From Mytilus trossulus (Eukaryota; Mollusca; Bivalvia; Mytilida; Mytilidae), in the NCBI RefSeq assembly GCF_036588685.1, contig NC_086383.1, forward strand, positions 60,835,448-60,899,447: a DNA stretch of 64,000 nt, read 5' to 3'. Below the pieces are notes generated by a model, which was given only the letters and a program-made list of their open reading frames with translations, made no database searches and was not told the origin of the DNA. A program made the translations under genes and the position numbers. Position 1 is the stretch's first letter. Every line of letters starts with the position of its first letter. Below, piece after piece: positions 12,161-23,827 of this stretch.

Positions 12161-12554
12161 GAGTAACCCTACATATTCATATTTATTGTATGTTTAATAA
12201 TGTATTGATAACTGTCACGTCCTAAAATTTGCATGAAATATCTGTCACTGGATTTTTTTATAACTCATAACCAACCAATCTTCACATGTATGTTACAATG
12301 ATGATGCACCTATTTATATAGCCACTGGTGGGTGATGTACAATAATTATAATTTATCACATATTTGTTATGAATACCTTCAAGGCTTGGGTTTGCATATG
12401 CAATAACCTCTAAATTGCCGGGGGCAAAAAAAAGAGTATATTGATATTGTGCCCTGATTCCAAATGATGTGACAGCATTGCGTCCTTAACGACAATTTTT
12501 TACACTTTTGTGATAAGAAATTTAAGATAATTTTCCAGGCATGTTTCATTAAAT

Positions 12555-12700
12555 TGCAGGCGCGGATCCAGAGGGGGGTTCCAGGGGTTGGAACCCTTTC
12601 TCTTTTTGAGGATCAATGCATTTGAATTGGGACATGTAATTGGAACCCCCCTTTGTCCTGGTTTTCAAAATGGCTGGACTCTCCCCTGAATTGTTATCAA
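12555..12700. repeat. Dispersed repeat, GGATCCAG family
   Basis: A CGGATCCAG-GGGGGGTTCC block followed by GGTTGGAACCC, GATCAATGCATTTGAATTGGGACATGTA and AACCCCCCTTTG. Related copies lie at about 11820-11940, 14885-14965, 32810-32890, 36965-37060, 38840-38990 and 41460-41600. Some are the A/B counterparts of one another; the others are independent. Confidence 0.7.
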
Positions 12701-13859
12701 TGATTTGTTTTGCTCTAAATTTTGTTGAACTTAAATATAAGATGTTATAATCTATGCATACCATTGCTTTGTCATGTATGTAGTAATATTCTTCAAATTC
12801 TATTTTGAAATAAAAAAGTATTATTAAAAGAATTTGTTGAATTATTATAACTACAAATAAAACAAATCAAATACATGTAGTTACTGTAAATTCAGAAATT
12901 ATTGCTTGCAAATTATTGCGAATTTTTCATTTTAGACTTTAATGCAATTTTAATTTTTACGATTTTGTGAAAAATCCTGTTTAATTCATATAAAATATCA
13001 TAAAATGTGCGTTTAAGTTATTGCGTTTACAACTCAGTCGCATTTTTCGCAATAATAAAAACCTCACATTAATTTCTGAATTGACAGTAGTATATAAAAT
13101 AGTATTAATGCTATTGACTTATTTAATTTTATACATGTTAGGCCATAATAAATAATAGGTTTGTTTGCCCAAACGCTACCTACCCAGAAAAAAGCTGCCT
13201 ACTCAAATTCTTTTATTGTCCTGATTTGAAGAAGTTTTTTTTTATCAAATAGGCATGAAGACTAATGAACATCTGATACTAAAATTTCTTTTTTTGAAAA
13301 AAAAAAAAGAAAATGCCTACCTACCTACCCACTGTCTCAACCTTTGGGTAGGGTTTGGGCAAACCAAAATATGTTCCGACATGCATGTTACCAAGAGATG
13401 TGAATATTTTCTTGGAAAAGTATTCAGTAACAAAGTTTCAAATTAATATCGGGATTTATTTTCTTTCTTGATATATTCAGTAACAGCAAAAAGAATAACT
13501 TGACTGCTTGTCCGCTAAATTGGGCTGTTCTTGCCAGATAAAAGACTTATAGTTATATAACTCGAAAAACTTTTAATTTGTATTTTTTTTTTTTTTATTT
13601 ATTTTCATCACTAGATAGCTGAAATTTATTGGGAAACTTGCATTTCGGACATATTCTTTGCTTCTTAGCTCGAATTAAAGAGTGTTATAAACTGTTTCAA
13701 ATGTTGAATACGCAACCAACAAATGGAAGTTTTTAACGACCTTGACTGGCTATACAGCCCTTGCACGGTCGGCCCTGGCTTGCGCCTTTTTGGGCATTAA
13801 ATAATTTAATATGTTTACCATGTGGTAATTTAAATAATTTAGAACGATGAGAAAGTTTT

Positions 13860-14000
13860 CTACATTAGAAAATGCCTGTACCAAGTCAGGAATATGACAG
13901 TTGTTATCCATTCGTTTGATGTGTTTGGACTTTTGATTTTGCCTTTTGATTTTGGATTTTCCTTTTGAATTTTCCTCGGAGTTCGGTATTTTTGTGTTTT
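13860..14000 (+). repeat. Dispersed repeat, AAGTCAGGAATATGACAGTT family
   Basis: Starts near CCAAGTCAGGAATATGACAG and ends in GTATTTTTGTG-TTTTACTTTTT. Other copies lie at about 52690-52805, 54880-54958, 58255-58400 (minus), 58845-58960 (minus) and 61788-61917. Confidence 0.7.
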
Positions 14001-14969
14001 TACTTTTTTATAAAAACAAAAATTTAAAAAGCAAAAATTTGGATAAATAAATGAATAAAAAAAGTAAAAAATTTAAGATTAAGTAAATAATAAAATAATA
14101 AAAGAATATAATACGCAACCAAATCTCCAAGTATTATTTATGTTTCTGGTAAAGGCGTTTGATTGGGTATTAGTTTGATGTAGGCGTGTTTTCGGAAACA
14201 TTCCTCCAATCAGACCTATTTGACATACATGTGTGCGCTGATGCGTGTACACTGGCTATTGTAACGGCACGTGTGACTGTCTCATATCGAAATCTGTCGA
14301 GCGTGACCAATGTTTATTGTAGAATTTTTTGTCATGTGGTCAAATTATTTGACATACAAGTTTTAAATTTGCATTTTGAAAGATTATTTTCGGAAGTTGT
14401 CCCGTATATACTATTCTAAAGTGTTAGAGAAAAAAAAAACAAGACTTTAAAGGAAAGATACATATCAACGGAGAATATAACATGAGAAAACTATACTAGT
14501 CTACTAGCATAATAGTCAAAGATATAAAACATGTATTATATGGCTCTGATATTAAATTTAACGTGTTCTGGAAAATTTTGACAAAATATAATTGCACGAA
14601 TTTTTAATCGATCGCTGACCTTTAATTCTAGAAGTGACTTGTGACTGTTATAAACATGCAGAGACAATTCTATGCATTATGGTTTAAGTTTACAATGAAC
14701 ACACTATAGTTATACATTTTCCTTTTAAATATCAAATAGACAATCACCTTTCGGATAGACTTGCTTTTTCTTTCTTTTCGTAAAAATTATCATTCGTCCA
14801 TTTAGAGACATAAATTACAAGTTATATATGTCTCTGGTTTATTATATTTGATTACTTCAAAAATGCTTCAAAATACTATGAGCCTGTATTGGGGTCCCAA
14901 CCGATCACACAAAAAAAGGGGCGAGTTCCAACTATATGTCCCCGTTCAAATGCATTGATCGTCTTAAAA

Positions 14970-15165
14970 GTTTATGACTCAACGGTTTCCTCCAACAATA
15001 TGGTTTGATAAATTTCTTTCGAAGTTCATTACTTTTCACATACTAAAATAAAATGATATTCATCTTCAATTACTTGTTTATCACACATAATACAAAATCT
15101 CGGATATGTCTCAATATTATAAAATCGACAAGTTTCTATATTCAAACAGTGAGCAGATATATGCG
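14970..15165 (-). pseudogene. LINE C-terminal fragment in the A backbone
   Basis: Minus-strand counterpart of the fragment at 32580-32845 in element B. It encodes the zinc-binding C-terminus of a LINE ORF2 (CNMC then DEYHFILVC in the B copy), broken here. It is part of the backbone shared by A and B, so it predates their separation. Confidence 0.65.
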
Positions 15166-15734
15166 GTATTTACAAATGAATGGTTTTATAAATATAATTT
15201 ACAGCATGATCTTAATAAAATTGTTGGGGTCAAATACATCTATGCAACATACATTTAGGCGAGTCTTCAAAAAATAGTACATTTCACTATTAAAGCTACC
15301 GTTTAATCTATCTTTGAATTCAAATTAAAACAAATTCACTTTTTTTACACCCTGATGTAACCGTATTTTTAAAGTGTTGTCATCCGTATCAATAAATTGT
15401 TTAATAAAATTGAAGTGCATGAGTATTATTAACGTCTAGGATAAGTGTGAGATTTCTCTGTTGATGGGAATAAACAAAATTTAGCTGAATTTGTATTATT
15501 TAAATTAATGAAAAGGCAAGCTAGTGTGTGTTTGAAATGATATTGTTGAAATGGATTTATAGCATGAAAAATGTGTGTAACTGATTTTACGTTGACTTGG
15601 ACTGCGAATTTGAAAATAATATATTTGTGAAATCACATTCTACAAGATGACATATTTTGTACGTACGTTTAATATACTCTATAACCTTTCATTCTAATTA
15701 TAGTATCTTTGAAATGCATTTTATAGCGGACTAT

Positions 15735-15865
15735 GCGGTATGGGCTTTGCTCATTGTTGACGGCCGTACGGTGATATATAGTTGTTAATGTCTGTGTAAT
15801 TTTGGTTTCTTTTGGACAGTTGTCTCATTCGCAATCATACCACATCTTCTCTTTTATATTTATAT
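15735..15865 (+). repeat. Dispersed repeat, TATGCGGTATGGGCTTTGCTC family
   Basis: Short high-copy repeat running from TTTATAGC-GACTATGCGGTATGGG through GGCCGTACGGTGA, GTTAATGTCTGTGT and GTTGTCTCATT-GCAATCATACCACATC. Copies or parts also occur at about 23205-23275, 31935-32075 (minus), 38370-38510, 55552-55685 (minus), 56000-56130, 59510-59645 (minus) and 60622-60765. The family is common in bivalve genomes as I recall it; class not assigned. Confidence 0.75.
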
Positions 15866-15950
15866 AGCTATTACTTGCAACTGCCACATGTACATGTTCT
15901 AGACTCGTGTCGCTGAAAGAGGTCTCCTTTCAAGTTTGAAAATAGGTGGA

Positions 15951-17873
15951 AAAAAGCCACACTCACTTATAAGATATATACATGCTCTCAGTCTGACTGT
16001 TGCATTTTGAACAAACGAGTGAAAGTCCAGCGCCATGTAGAACAAAATAGTTTCAACATTCATTTATCATTATCATGATCTTGACCTGCATGGATATATG
16101 CATTTAACTTGCAACTGTACGGTTAAACAAACCGGTTATTGATGGCTGCACAAAAATCTTTAACCTCAGACAAAACATGAAATTAACTGTTCAGGAAAAA
16201 CGAAGTCCATCTAGTAGTAAAATACGGAAAAATGAAAATAAATATATTCAAAATTTTCCCCTGGATACTGTGTTTTGGACATAAAGAAGCCAATGTCCCA
16301 ATTTCCCGAAATGCCATTATGTTTGACAACGATTTTGATGTAAAACAAAACTTTAACCACAGACTGAACCTAAATGCTGAATTAGTCGGCGTGAATGCTG
16401 ACGACGGAACCTTTATTTTTTACCAATTAATTAAATGAAATTGCGCCATATTTACCTGTAAATATTTTTTTACCTATAGCAAAAGAAAAGCAAATGGTAT
16501 GTTGTCAGAGCTACCTTAAAAAAATAATAAATCCAGAGCTCTTCAAAATTGAAGAAGAAAACTAAGAAAAGAAAGATTTAAAATATGTGCGTCAGTAAAT
16601 GTATATAGAGAGAAGAAAACTTCACCGGCTCAACTTAAATTCCAGCCGAATTTCACTGAATAGTGGATGCTATTGGTGTTGTTACAAACAAAGATGATGA
16701 CTTTGTATTGTGTAACGATCCAGAAAGCGGGATCATTTTATTAGGATGCAAAGCTAATTTAAAATTTAAAATTTCTGTGTACAATTTCAGAGGAAGTTTT
16801 TGCTGGTATCTATAAAATTTGTCCAAAATATTTCAAACAACTTTATACTATACATGCATGGCTTCAAGATAGGACATTATATATGTGTCTATTCTCAACT
16901 ACAAATACCAGCCTTTAGTTCAATGATGTACAGAGACATTTTAAGGTGTAACTGTGTATATTTATACAAGTGAACGTTTTAATTCAGCATACTTTTTGTT
17001 ACTAAAATGACTTTAACTCCGCCAGTCGGTAAACTGCCGATCCCGAGCCCGGATAAAGAAGGAGGGAAGTCAATCATTTAGTTATTTTATATAAATAAAA
17101 AAATATTGGCGCAATTGGATGATTATTTTATTGGCGCAAATGATACATATAGTTTTGAAAATTAAGTGGCGCCAAAGAAGTATTGGCGCAATTAAGTTGT
17201 GGCGCAAATGAGTTACTTTTTGGCACAAATAGATATCGCCCGAAATAATAGCTTAAACCCTTTCAAACTATTCTATTAATCTCTCCATGCCATATGGCAT
17301 AGGTTATGATTAGCCCTCGGGGAAAAACAGTCAAATGAATGGATAATTATTACAAGTACGTGTATTCCATACAAACAATGACAATTACCAAATTCGTTCA
17401 TTACGTGTAAATGAATGCATTTTGTAAAAACATTAAATCTGTATTTATATAACTGTACAAATCACCCATGCAGAAACATATATATACACATGGAAAAAAG
17501 TATTGCAACACCTTAATTTTTTAAAACATGAAAAATTAGTCTCTTATTTTGGATGGAATATGATAAAATATTTGTAAAATAATATTGAAACGTAGTTAAT
17601 GATAACATTGGCTTTAAATCGAACAAAAAATGTATGAAAAAAAAGTTTTTTTCGAACTAAAATTTTTATAACAAAATGAAGTGTTTTTTGTACAAAAAAT
17701 TCATTTTACAAGTTTTACTGTAGACGAACTTTACAATGTCAGACATTTCAAAATTAATCTTTAAAAGATTGTTCACATCATGGTTGGTCGTTATACGCCA
17801 AAGAATTAGTACTTTGAGCGCAGCTTCCATTCAATACGACGAAAGCAAGCGATCCATGGTAAAAAAGACATTT
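15951..17873. other. Middle segment unique to element A
   Basis: Not matched in element B, which has an unrelated 1.84-kb stretch (30002-31844) between the same shared flanks. It holds spaced copies of ATTGGCGCAA / TGGCGCAAATGA at 17107-17235, and at about 17488-17515 a word GGAAAAAAGTATTGCAACACC that resembles the end of Tc1/mariner-like elements. I see no coding region that survives scrutiny. Confidence 0.6.
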
Positions 17874-19428
17874 AAAGGGCACATATTTATCTTTCGTCTG
17901 ACAGCACGTATACACCGCAGTTATCGTGAATTATATAAACATATAAAAAAAAAATAACATTATTTTTTTAAGACAAAACAGAGAAAAGAACTGATAAGTG
18001 CGGGTATTCCATGCGCCTTGCCTCCTTTATGTTTCGATATTTTAGAAATTAATTATTCTTCTATCTATTATAACACGTGAAAACTACACCGGTGAGTTCC
18101 ATATATGTCTTCAACTTACAGCTGGTCCTGAAAATGCATGAAATATTTGCCACTGGACTTTTAACAACCAACAATCAATCACACTACAACTTAAAGTATA
18201 TATAGAAGTGAAATACAAAATGAATATTATAATGATACAATTAGCAAAATAAATAGAATACAAATACACACTACTTTATTTAACTGACATAATTTAAAGG
18301 AATACTCTGTAAACTATATAAGTAGAGAAGCGAAAAGTTTCTTTTGAATACTTAACAAACTTCCGAACAGTTCATGTTTTTTTGCTCAATTTAAAATCTT
18401 GAAAACATAAGCATGTATATTAAAAGCTGACGATCAGACATCACTAATACGTGTATACACAAATTCATTAATTCTTTATTAACGTTTAGCCCTACGGCAC
18501 CTTTCTATTAAGAATGATGATGAGAGTAATTGTAATATATAATAGGCATGTACTTTCTTACGTTACGGATCATTGATTTTGTTACCTGTTGACCCGGTTG
18601 ATTACTAGCACGTGCCATCGAACTCAACCATTTTAACTAAAATAAATTTTGTTTAAGTTAACGCCATATGTATACTAAGTACAGTATACCTATCATATGG
18701 ATTAGAAAATGCATATTATACGGTGATACTTTAACACTGTCCCGACAGAGACTGAATGAATGCAGTATGATGATCAGGTTTCGGGATCCGAGAAGTCTTT
18801 TTTCGAATTTCCGGATGTCGGGAATATTTTTTTCCAACTTAAATAGAGTAAATCTCACTAAATTAATACACATGCAAACAAAAAGCAACAGCTTCAACGG
18901 TTAACTAGGACATATATCAACAGAAAACGAATTAAAGCAAATGTCATACATAAAACCAAAATATGCATGTGTTAATTTGCCTCCGGTGCATTTCTGTGGA
19001 TCCTTAACTTTTTTAGGTTACGTTTAGGATTTTCCGTTACTAATCTTCAAATACGAAAAACATTTTCACCGGTGTTCACAACATTTTAAGGTTTATGGCA
19101 TACATTCTGGTGTGTATACAATTAACATACGTCCTTGCATTTAATTACCAATATACATTTATATAAACTAACATTTATTAAAAAAATAAACAACATATAT
19201 AGACGAATAATTTATTAGTTCCTCGACAAAACAAGAAAAGAAATAAAGAATCAACAGAAGATTTAATTTTTCTTTGTAATTAATCAAAATAATACTTCAA
19301 ACAAATCCTAATATAAAAAAAAACATATATACAAATTAATCTAAAATGCATTATCGAGTAGAAGGGGCGCAACTCGTGATATCAAACCGGTATACTAAAC
19401 GGATCTAAACAGGGTCTGAACATGTTGA

Positions 19429-19677
19429 ACGTAATTTTGTATCAATGGTCTGTTTTGGTCTGACACGGTCTTAACGGGTCTAAACAATCCGCTAGACGAT
19501 TAAGTCTTTTCCGTCTTGATACGCCTTAACGAACTGATTTACCTGATGAGGCTATCGATCTGAACGGCGACTAAACGATCTGAAATATCTGGACGAATTT
19601 CTCTAGCGGTAAATCCAGTCAATCAAGATGTGATCAGACCAAAATGGCCGTTTCAGACTGAAATCGGGCTTCTAGTG
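19429..19677 (-). repeat. Element A right terminal inverted repeat
   Basis: Inverse of 10074-10322, with substitutions at scattered positions; ends TTCTAGTG before the TAT duplication. Confidence 0.9.
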
Positions 19678-19899
19678 TATTATCAAAATATCCAGGAATT
19701 TGGTCTTTAACAGAATGGTCGTTAAAAATACCGGCAATATTTACAAAATCAAAACCTTTATTGACATACTTTATTTTAATAAAATGTTTTTTTGATCTTC
19801 GGGGCGATCAATTTTTGGAAACAGTTTAGAAAAACAAAGCTTTGTTAACAGATAATGTCTGCCGTTGTTTTTTTAAATAGAAATTAGGTCCGAAATATT

Positions 19900-20400
19900 T
19901 GTTTGGTTGGTCCGAAATTTTCTTTGATTGCGATTTTTTCTGCGTCCATGAGAACGATTTTTACGAACAGTTTTAGAAACTATATCCAAAGTGTTAACAG
20001 AATCAGTTCTTGATATATTGCCAATTCCCATGATATTATCATTAAGACCGAGAGGGTAGACTGTCTGTAATTTTTTAATCCAATTTAATTCAATTATTTT
20101 TCATGATCGTACAAACTTTGAATGAGATTCACCAGGCTGCTTATTTACTACTTCTAAAGGTTGAACTATTAAATATTTAATAGGATGACTGTGCTTCTTA
20201 AGATGTTGATACATGATACTTTTGAATGTATTGGGTCTTTTAAAACGATACAGGTGTTCTTGCGTGCGTTTAGATAAAAATCGCCCAGTTTCACCTACGT
20301 ACTGAATATCGCGTCCCGGTTTGTTTCATGTGAGTAAATAAATACTACTGTTTGTTTTTCAAGTAATATCAGTTTCAACATTTAGAGAAAATGTGCGACC
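19900..20400 (-). pseudogene. GIY-YIG endonuclease domain of PLE1
   Basis: Minus-strand reading RRTFNGRTFSLNVE, then SIYLLT (the GIY strand), YVGETGRFLSKR (the YIG strand with the following conserved Arg) and TQEHLYRF. This is the pattern of GIY-YIG nucleases attached to Penelope-like elements. Two in-frame TGA codons interrupt the stretch around the GIY strand where Cys would be expected. It lies upstream of the RT on the same strand, so the domain order is nuclease then RT. Downstream it reads NWIKKLQTVYPLGLNDNI before the RT begins near 19850. Confidence 0.8.
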
Positions 20401-20460
20401 ATTAAACGTGCGCCTTACTGTATTGTTGGTGGAAAGACGGGGACACGTAAGTCATTTTTC

Positions 20461-20515
20461 TTAACGCAGTATAAACTTATTCAAATGTTTACTTTCATTT
20501 TCTTTTTATTCCATG
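20461..20515. repeat. 55-bp flank duplication, right copy (PLE1 insertion)
   Basis: Partner of 5705-5759; see that entry. Confidence 0.7.
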
Positions 20516-20754
20516 GTTTATTGACATGATTAAACAGTTACTTTGTAATATCTCTAGAATGATTTTTCAATCATTACCGCCCTTTCTTAAAAATCCGTAT
20601 CTACAACAATACATCTAGTTTAGTTTCAGACCGGGAAATCAGTAAAAAAAGTCACGAATTATGTAACCATATCTCAGCTTCGGAAGTTACAGTTTAGTCG
20701 TCGAATTGAATGATTAATGTCACCTGATTGGAAGATATTAATATCTATGTATAT
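20516..20754. repeat. Segment X1, right half
   Basis: Continues X1 after the PLE1 insertion and is colinear with about 62286-62524 (shared TCTAGAATGATTTTTCAATC, ATTACCGCCCTTTCT, TTTAGTCGTCG). It leads directly into the same truncated PLE2 copy as in X2. Confidence 0.7.
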
Positions 20755-22073
20755 ACATTATAAATATAAAGTTCTCTTTCTAAACAATTCAAAATTTGGT
20801 GACTATGTTGAACGCATCTATCCCATTGGTATAGAGATAACGGATACAACAGATACAGTTTAGTCGGCCTCATATCTTGACTTACATCTATAAATTGACA
20901 ATGAGGGTCTGTTGAAAACAAAAAATTACGACAGAAGAGATGATTGCAATTTCCCAATTGTGAATTTCCCTATTTATGTGTAGCAACATTCCAGCTGCAG
21001 CTGCATACGTAGTATTTATCTTCCAATTGATACGATATGCGCAGGCTTGTTTTTTCTATCATGATTTCTTTGATAGATGATTGCTAGTCACAAGGAAGTT
21101 ATTAAACCAAGAGTTCCAAATGGTGAAATTGAAATCATCCCTTTGTAAATTTAATGGACGCTATCATGAGTTGGTTGACCGTTATGGCATAACCGTTTCA
21201 CAGATAATATTGGCTGACTTCATGCAGGAACTTCTTAGGAAGAAAGATAAGAAGTTAGCAACATCCTTTAACTCTACTTTCCGCTATATAGATGATGTTC
21301 TTTCACTAAATCATTCAAATGTGATGACTATGTGGAACGCAACTAGCCCATCGAACTAGGGATAAAGGATACTACAGATACAGTTGAGGCGGCCTCATAT
21401 CTTGACTTACATCTAGAAATTGACAATGAGGGTCAGTTGAAAACAAAACTTTACGACAAAAGAGATGATTTCAGCTTTCCGATTGTGAACTTTCCATTTC
21501 TAAGTAGCAACATTCCAGCAGCACCTGCATACGGGGTATGTATCTCCCAATTGAAACGATATTCCCGTGATTGCATTTCCTTTCATGATTTTCTTGATTG
21601 AGGGTTGCTGCTATTAATCCAAGAGTTTCAAATGGTGAAGTTGAAATCATCCCGTCGTAAATTTTATAGACGCCATCACGAGCTAGTTGACCGTTATGGA
21701 ATAACCGTTTTACAATGATATCGGATATGTTCCTTACGTCGTAACTACAATCCCCTTCCCTTTCATGAATGTGACCTACGGAATTATACTATTTACCGGA
21801 TTTGTTATGACATAAGCAACACGACGGGTGCCACATGTGGAGCAGGATCTGCTTACCCTTCCGGAGCACCTGAAATCACCCCTAGATTTTGGTGGGGTTC
21901 ATGTTGTTAATTCTTTAGTTTTCTATGTTGTGCCATGTGTGCTATTGTTTGTCTGTTTGTCTTTTTCATTTTTAGCCATGGCGTTGTCAGTTTGTTTTAG
22001 ATTTATGAGTTTGACTGTCCCTTTGGTATCTTTCGTCCCTCTTTTACGTAGATTGATCCTTTCAAACATGTAA
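20755..22073 (+). mobile_element. PLE2: second Penelope-like family, truncated and partly duplicated
   Basis: Plus-strand degenerate RT fragments of a PLE distinct from PLE1. The section from SYLDLHLEIDNEG and KLYD-RDDF-FPIVNFP through KLKSSL and RYHELVDRYGI occurs twice (about 20870-21220 and 21385-21720). Between them is an RT catalytic block (FNSTFRYIDDVLSLN at about 21270-21320). The 3' part (about 21770-22060) contains LLTLPEHL and ends TTTGACTGTCCCTTTGGTATCTTTCGTCCCTC. The 5' end is cut at the same point as the X2 copy at 62525. No intact ORF. Confidence 0.8.
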
Positions 22074-23827
22074 ACGACAGTTATTCTCGTTATATAACAA
22101 AAGAATTGAACAATATAAAAAATTTCCGGAATACTTCCTTGGTAAAAGGTAAATAGTTGTTACTCATATTCAATGTAATTTAATCGTAGGTTTCAGCTCC
22201 ATTATTGTCGTATTAAGTTATATTTTATTCGGTTCTTTTTAAGAATTATTTTGTTTTTGTTAATACAAAGAGGTCTCATTTGGGAAAACTATATCAAAAC
22301 TGTCCTATTCCTTGATTTTAACTGTACAATGCTTATTTATCTTGAGTTCCTATATAAAAATATTTTTTTGATTTAAATGTAATTGTATACAACTTAACCA
22401 AGTTGGCCTCATATAAAATTGATAATGGATATGGGTAATATAAAAGTTATTATGTAATGCGGAAGTTGTCATTTAGTTGTTGAAATACATAATAAATGAA
22501 AACACCTGATGTTGAAAAAATCACGGTAGTATTACCCTTTTTTTTTTTTTTAAAGGACATGATAATGACAGAATGACAGATTAAATAGAATAGTTTTAAA
22601 AGTGTTCACAAAAGGATCGGTAAGCAGTACTACCACATCACATATTGTAATAGTCATCAAGTATCGGGTGAGTTTTTTTTTATGTTCGTTAGACATCATA
22701 TCAAAGAAATACTAATAATTGTGTTGTTTTCATTCGTTTATATACATATTTATCCTTTTTTAATTCATTTGGATCGACAATTGTCGTAGTAATATGAGAA
22801 AACACGCACGATTATGTTATTGTATGAATCGTACAATGTATGATTGTCCTCGACGGGATTTTAACTATGATTTGAATTGCAAGGCAAATAGTCCATGCAT
22901 GGCAGTAAACATCGTCAGCACAATGTATGATTGTCATAGAGAGGATATATAGAAAGTTTGATGCACTAACATACCTGACATAGTATTAGAACGCTACGAT
23001 ATACATGTGCTACAAAGAAAACCACACAACCACATATATTTACCATTAATTTATAGTATTTACGGGTTTGAAATTTCTTTTTTTTTTCTTTTTTTCATTT
23101 AAACACCACTGACATGTCTGATGCATCATTGTCCAAAGGATTATTGTTTACAATTACAGGATCGATGCCATTGTACTTCTTTCTCCCAAGGTTATCACTT
23201 GTTGAAGGCCGTACGGTGACCTATAGTTGTTAATGTCTGTGTCATGTTGGTCTTTTGTGGATAGGTATAAATGATGCATTAATTTTGTTGTAAATTGATG
23301 TTCATAAAAAAATTATTCAAGATACTACGGGTTTGTATTTCGCGAATGAACGAGTATTATATTGACGACAAATGTAGCTAATTTATAACTTTGGTGAAAT
23401 ATTTGGCTTCATTACCATTCTTTAAATCATCAATTTCACCTTGAAATAATGTTGCTTTCATAAAAAATAACCGGGGAAAGGATAAGCACTCACAACACTA
23501 GTTGACATCCGCCCCAGGAAGGGTAAACATATCCTTCTCAGCATATTATTGAATCGTACGAGATATGATTACCACACATCAAACACGATACGTGAAGATA
23601 ACAATACTAATTTCGTTTTTGTCTATTAAAATATTTTGATGGTGGTGTGATATAAACTACTTCATTTTTATTAATGCTGGTTTTTCCAGCGTATCAAATA
23701 TATCCTATGTCTGTTTGGCTTCATCAATTTAACATAAAAAGATATATACTCTTTCGCAAAAACAAATTCCACTAGGGAATGTACTCTTACTTTGATATAG
23801 GTTAATTGTCTTACATCTGGTTAAATA
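22074..23827. other. Gene-free stretch
   Basis: AT-rich, with a partial copy of the GGCCGTACGGTGACCTATAG repeat at about 23205-23275. I see nothing else I can name. Confidence 0.5.

Larger units (their letters stand above)
10074..19677 (+). mobile_element. Element A: 9.6-kb TIR element with CACTA ends
   Basis: Begins CACTAGAAGCCCGATTTCAG and ends with the inverse, CTGAAATCGGGCTTCTAGTG. Inverted repeats of about 249 bp (10074-10322 and 19429-19677) are flanked by TAT at 10071-10073 and 19678-19680. Removing the element plus one TAT rejoins the PLE1 reading frame (IPGYFD to TELPLICYIYK), so the limits are exact. CACTA ends with a 3-bp duplication fit the CACTA/EnSpm (CMC) superfamily. No transposase ORF is visible, so it is non-autonomous or decayed. 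The interior is non-coding AT-rich DNA holding a LINE scrap (14970-15165), dispersed repeats, two nested foldback elements and a middle segment (15951-17873) not shared with element B. Confidence 0.85.
5760..20460 (-). mobile_element. PLE1: Penelope-like retroelement with N-terminal GIY-YIG, interrupted twice
   Basis: Minus-strand degenerate element whose own sequence is about 3.4 kb (20460-19678, 10073-9747, 8050-5760) once two insertions are removed. From the 5' end it encodes a GIY-YIG endonuclease-like domain (about 20400-19900; SIYLLT then YVGETGRFL, then R-T-Q-E-H), followed by reverse transcriptase (GKL-type reading IPGYFD just before element A, resuming ELPLICYIYK after it). It then reads VITGDLNIVRDRE at about 9900, VFVPADKAANN at about 7860, the catalytic RYLDDILALNN at about 7050, and CPFLDLDIYI plus KIYDRRDDFSFPIVNYPFL at about 6830-6950. 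Stop codons and frameshifts show it is dead; two Cys positions of the GIY-YIG region read TGA. An endonuclease upstream of the RT is the permuted order of Naiad-type PLEs rather than classical Penelope/Neptune elements. The 3' terminus (AAAATTGAGAAAGG) recurs as solo tails elsewhere in the window. Confidence 0.85.

Noticed and set aside
14186-14419. ORF of 77 codons with a counterpart in B (33457-33654)
   Set aside because: Conserved only because the elements are homologous; the C-terminal parts differ by frameshift and no domain is recognisable.
17488-17957. A Tc1/mariner transposase remnant (ORF 17736-17957)
   Set aside because: Only the GTATTGCAACACC-like tip resembles such elements; the ORF has no DD(D/E) or helix-turn-helix pattern I can recognise.
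18658-18904. Overlapping ORFs on both strands near A's right end
   Set aside because: The counterpart in B (about 29050-29200) is disrupted; no protein-like features.
10074-19677. Harbinger or hAT identity for elements A and B
   Set aside because: The duplication is TAT (not TWA or 8 bp) and the termini are CACTA, which point to the CACTA group instead.
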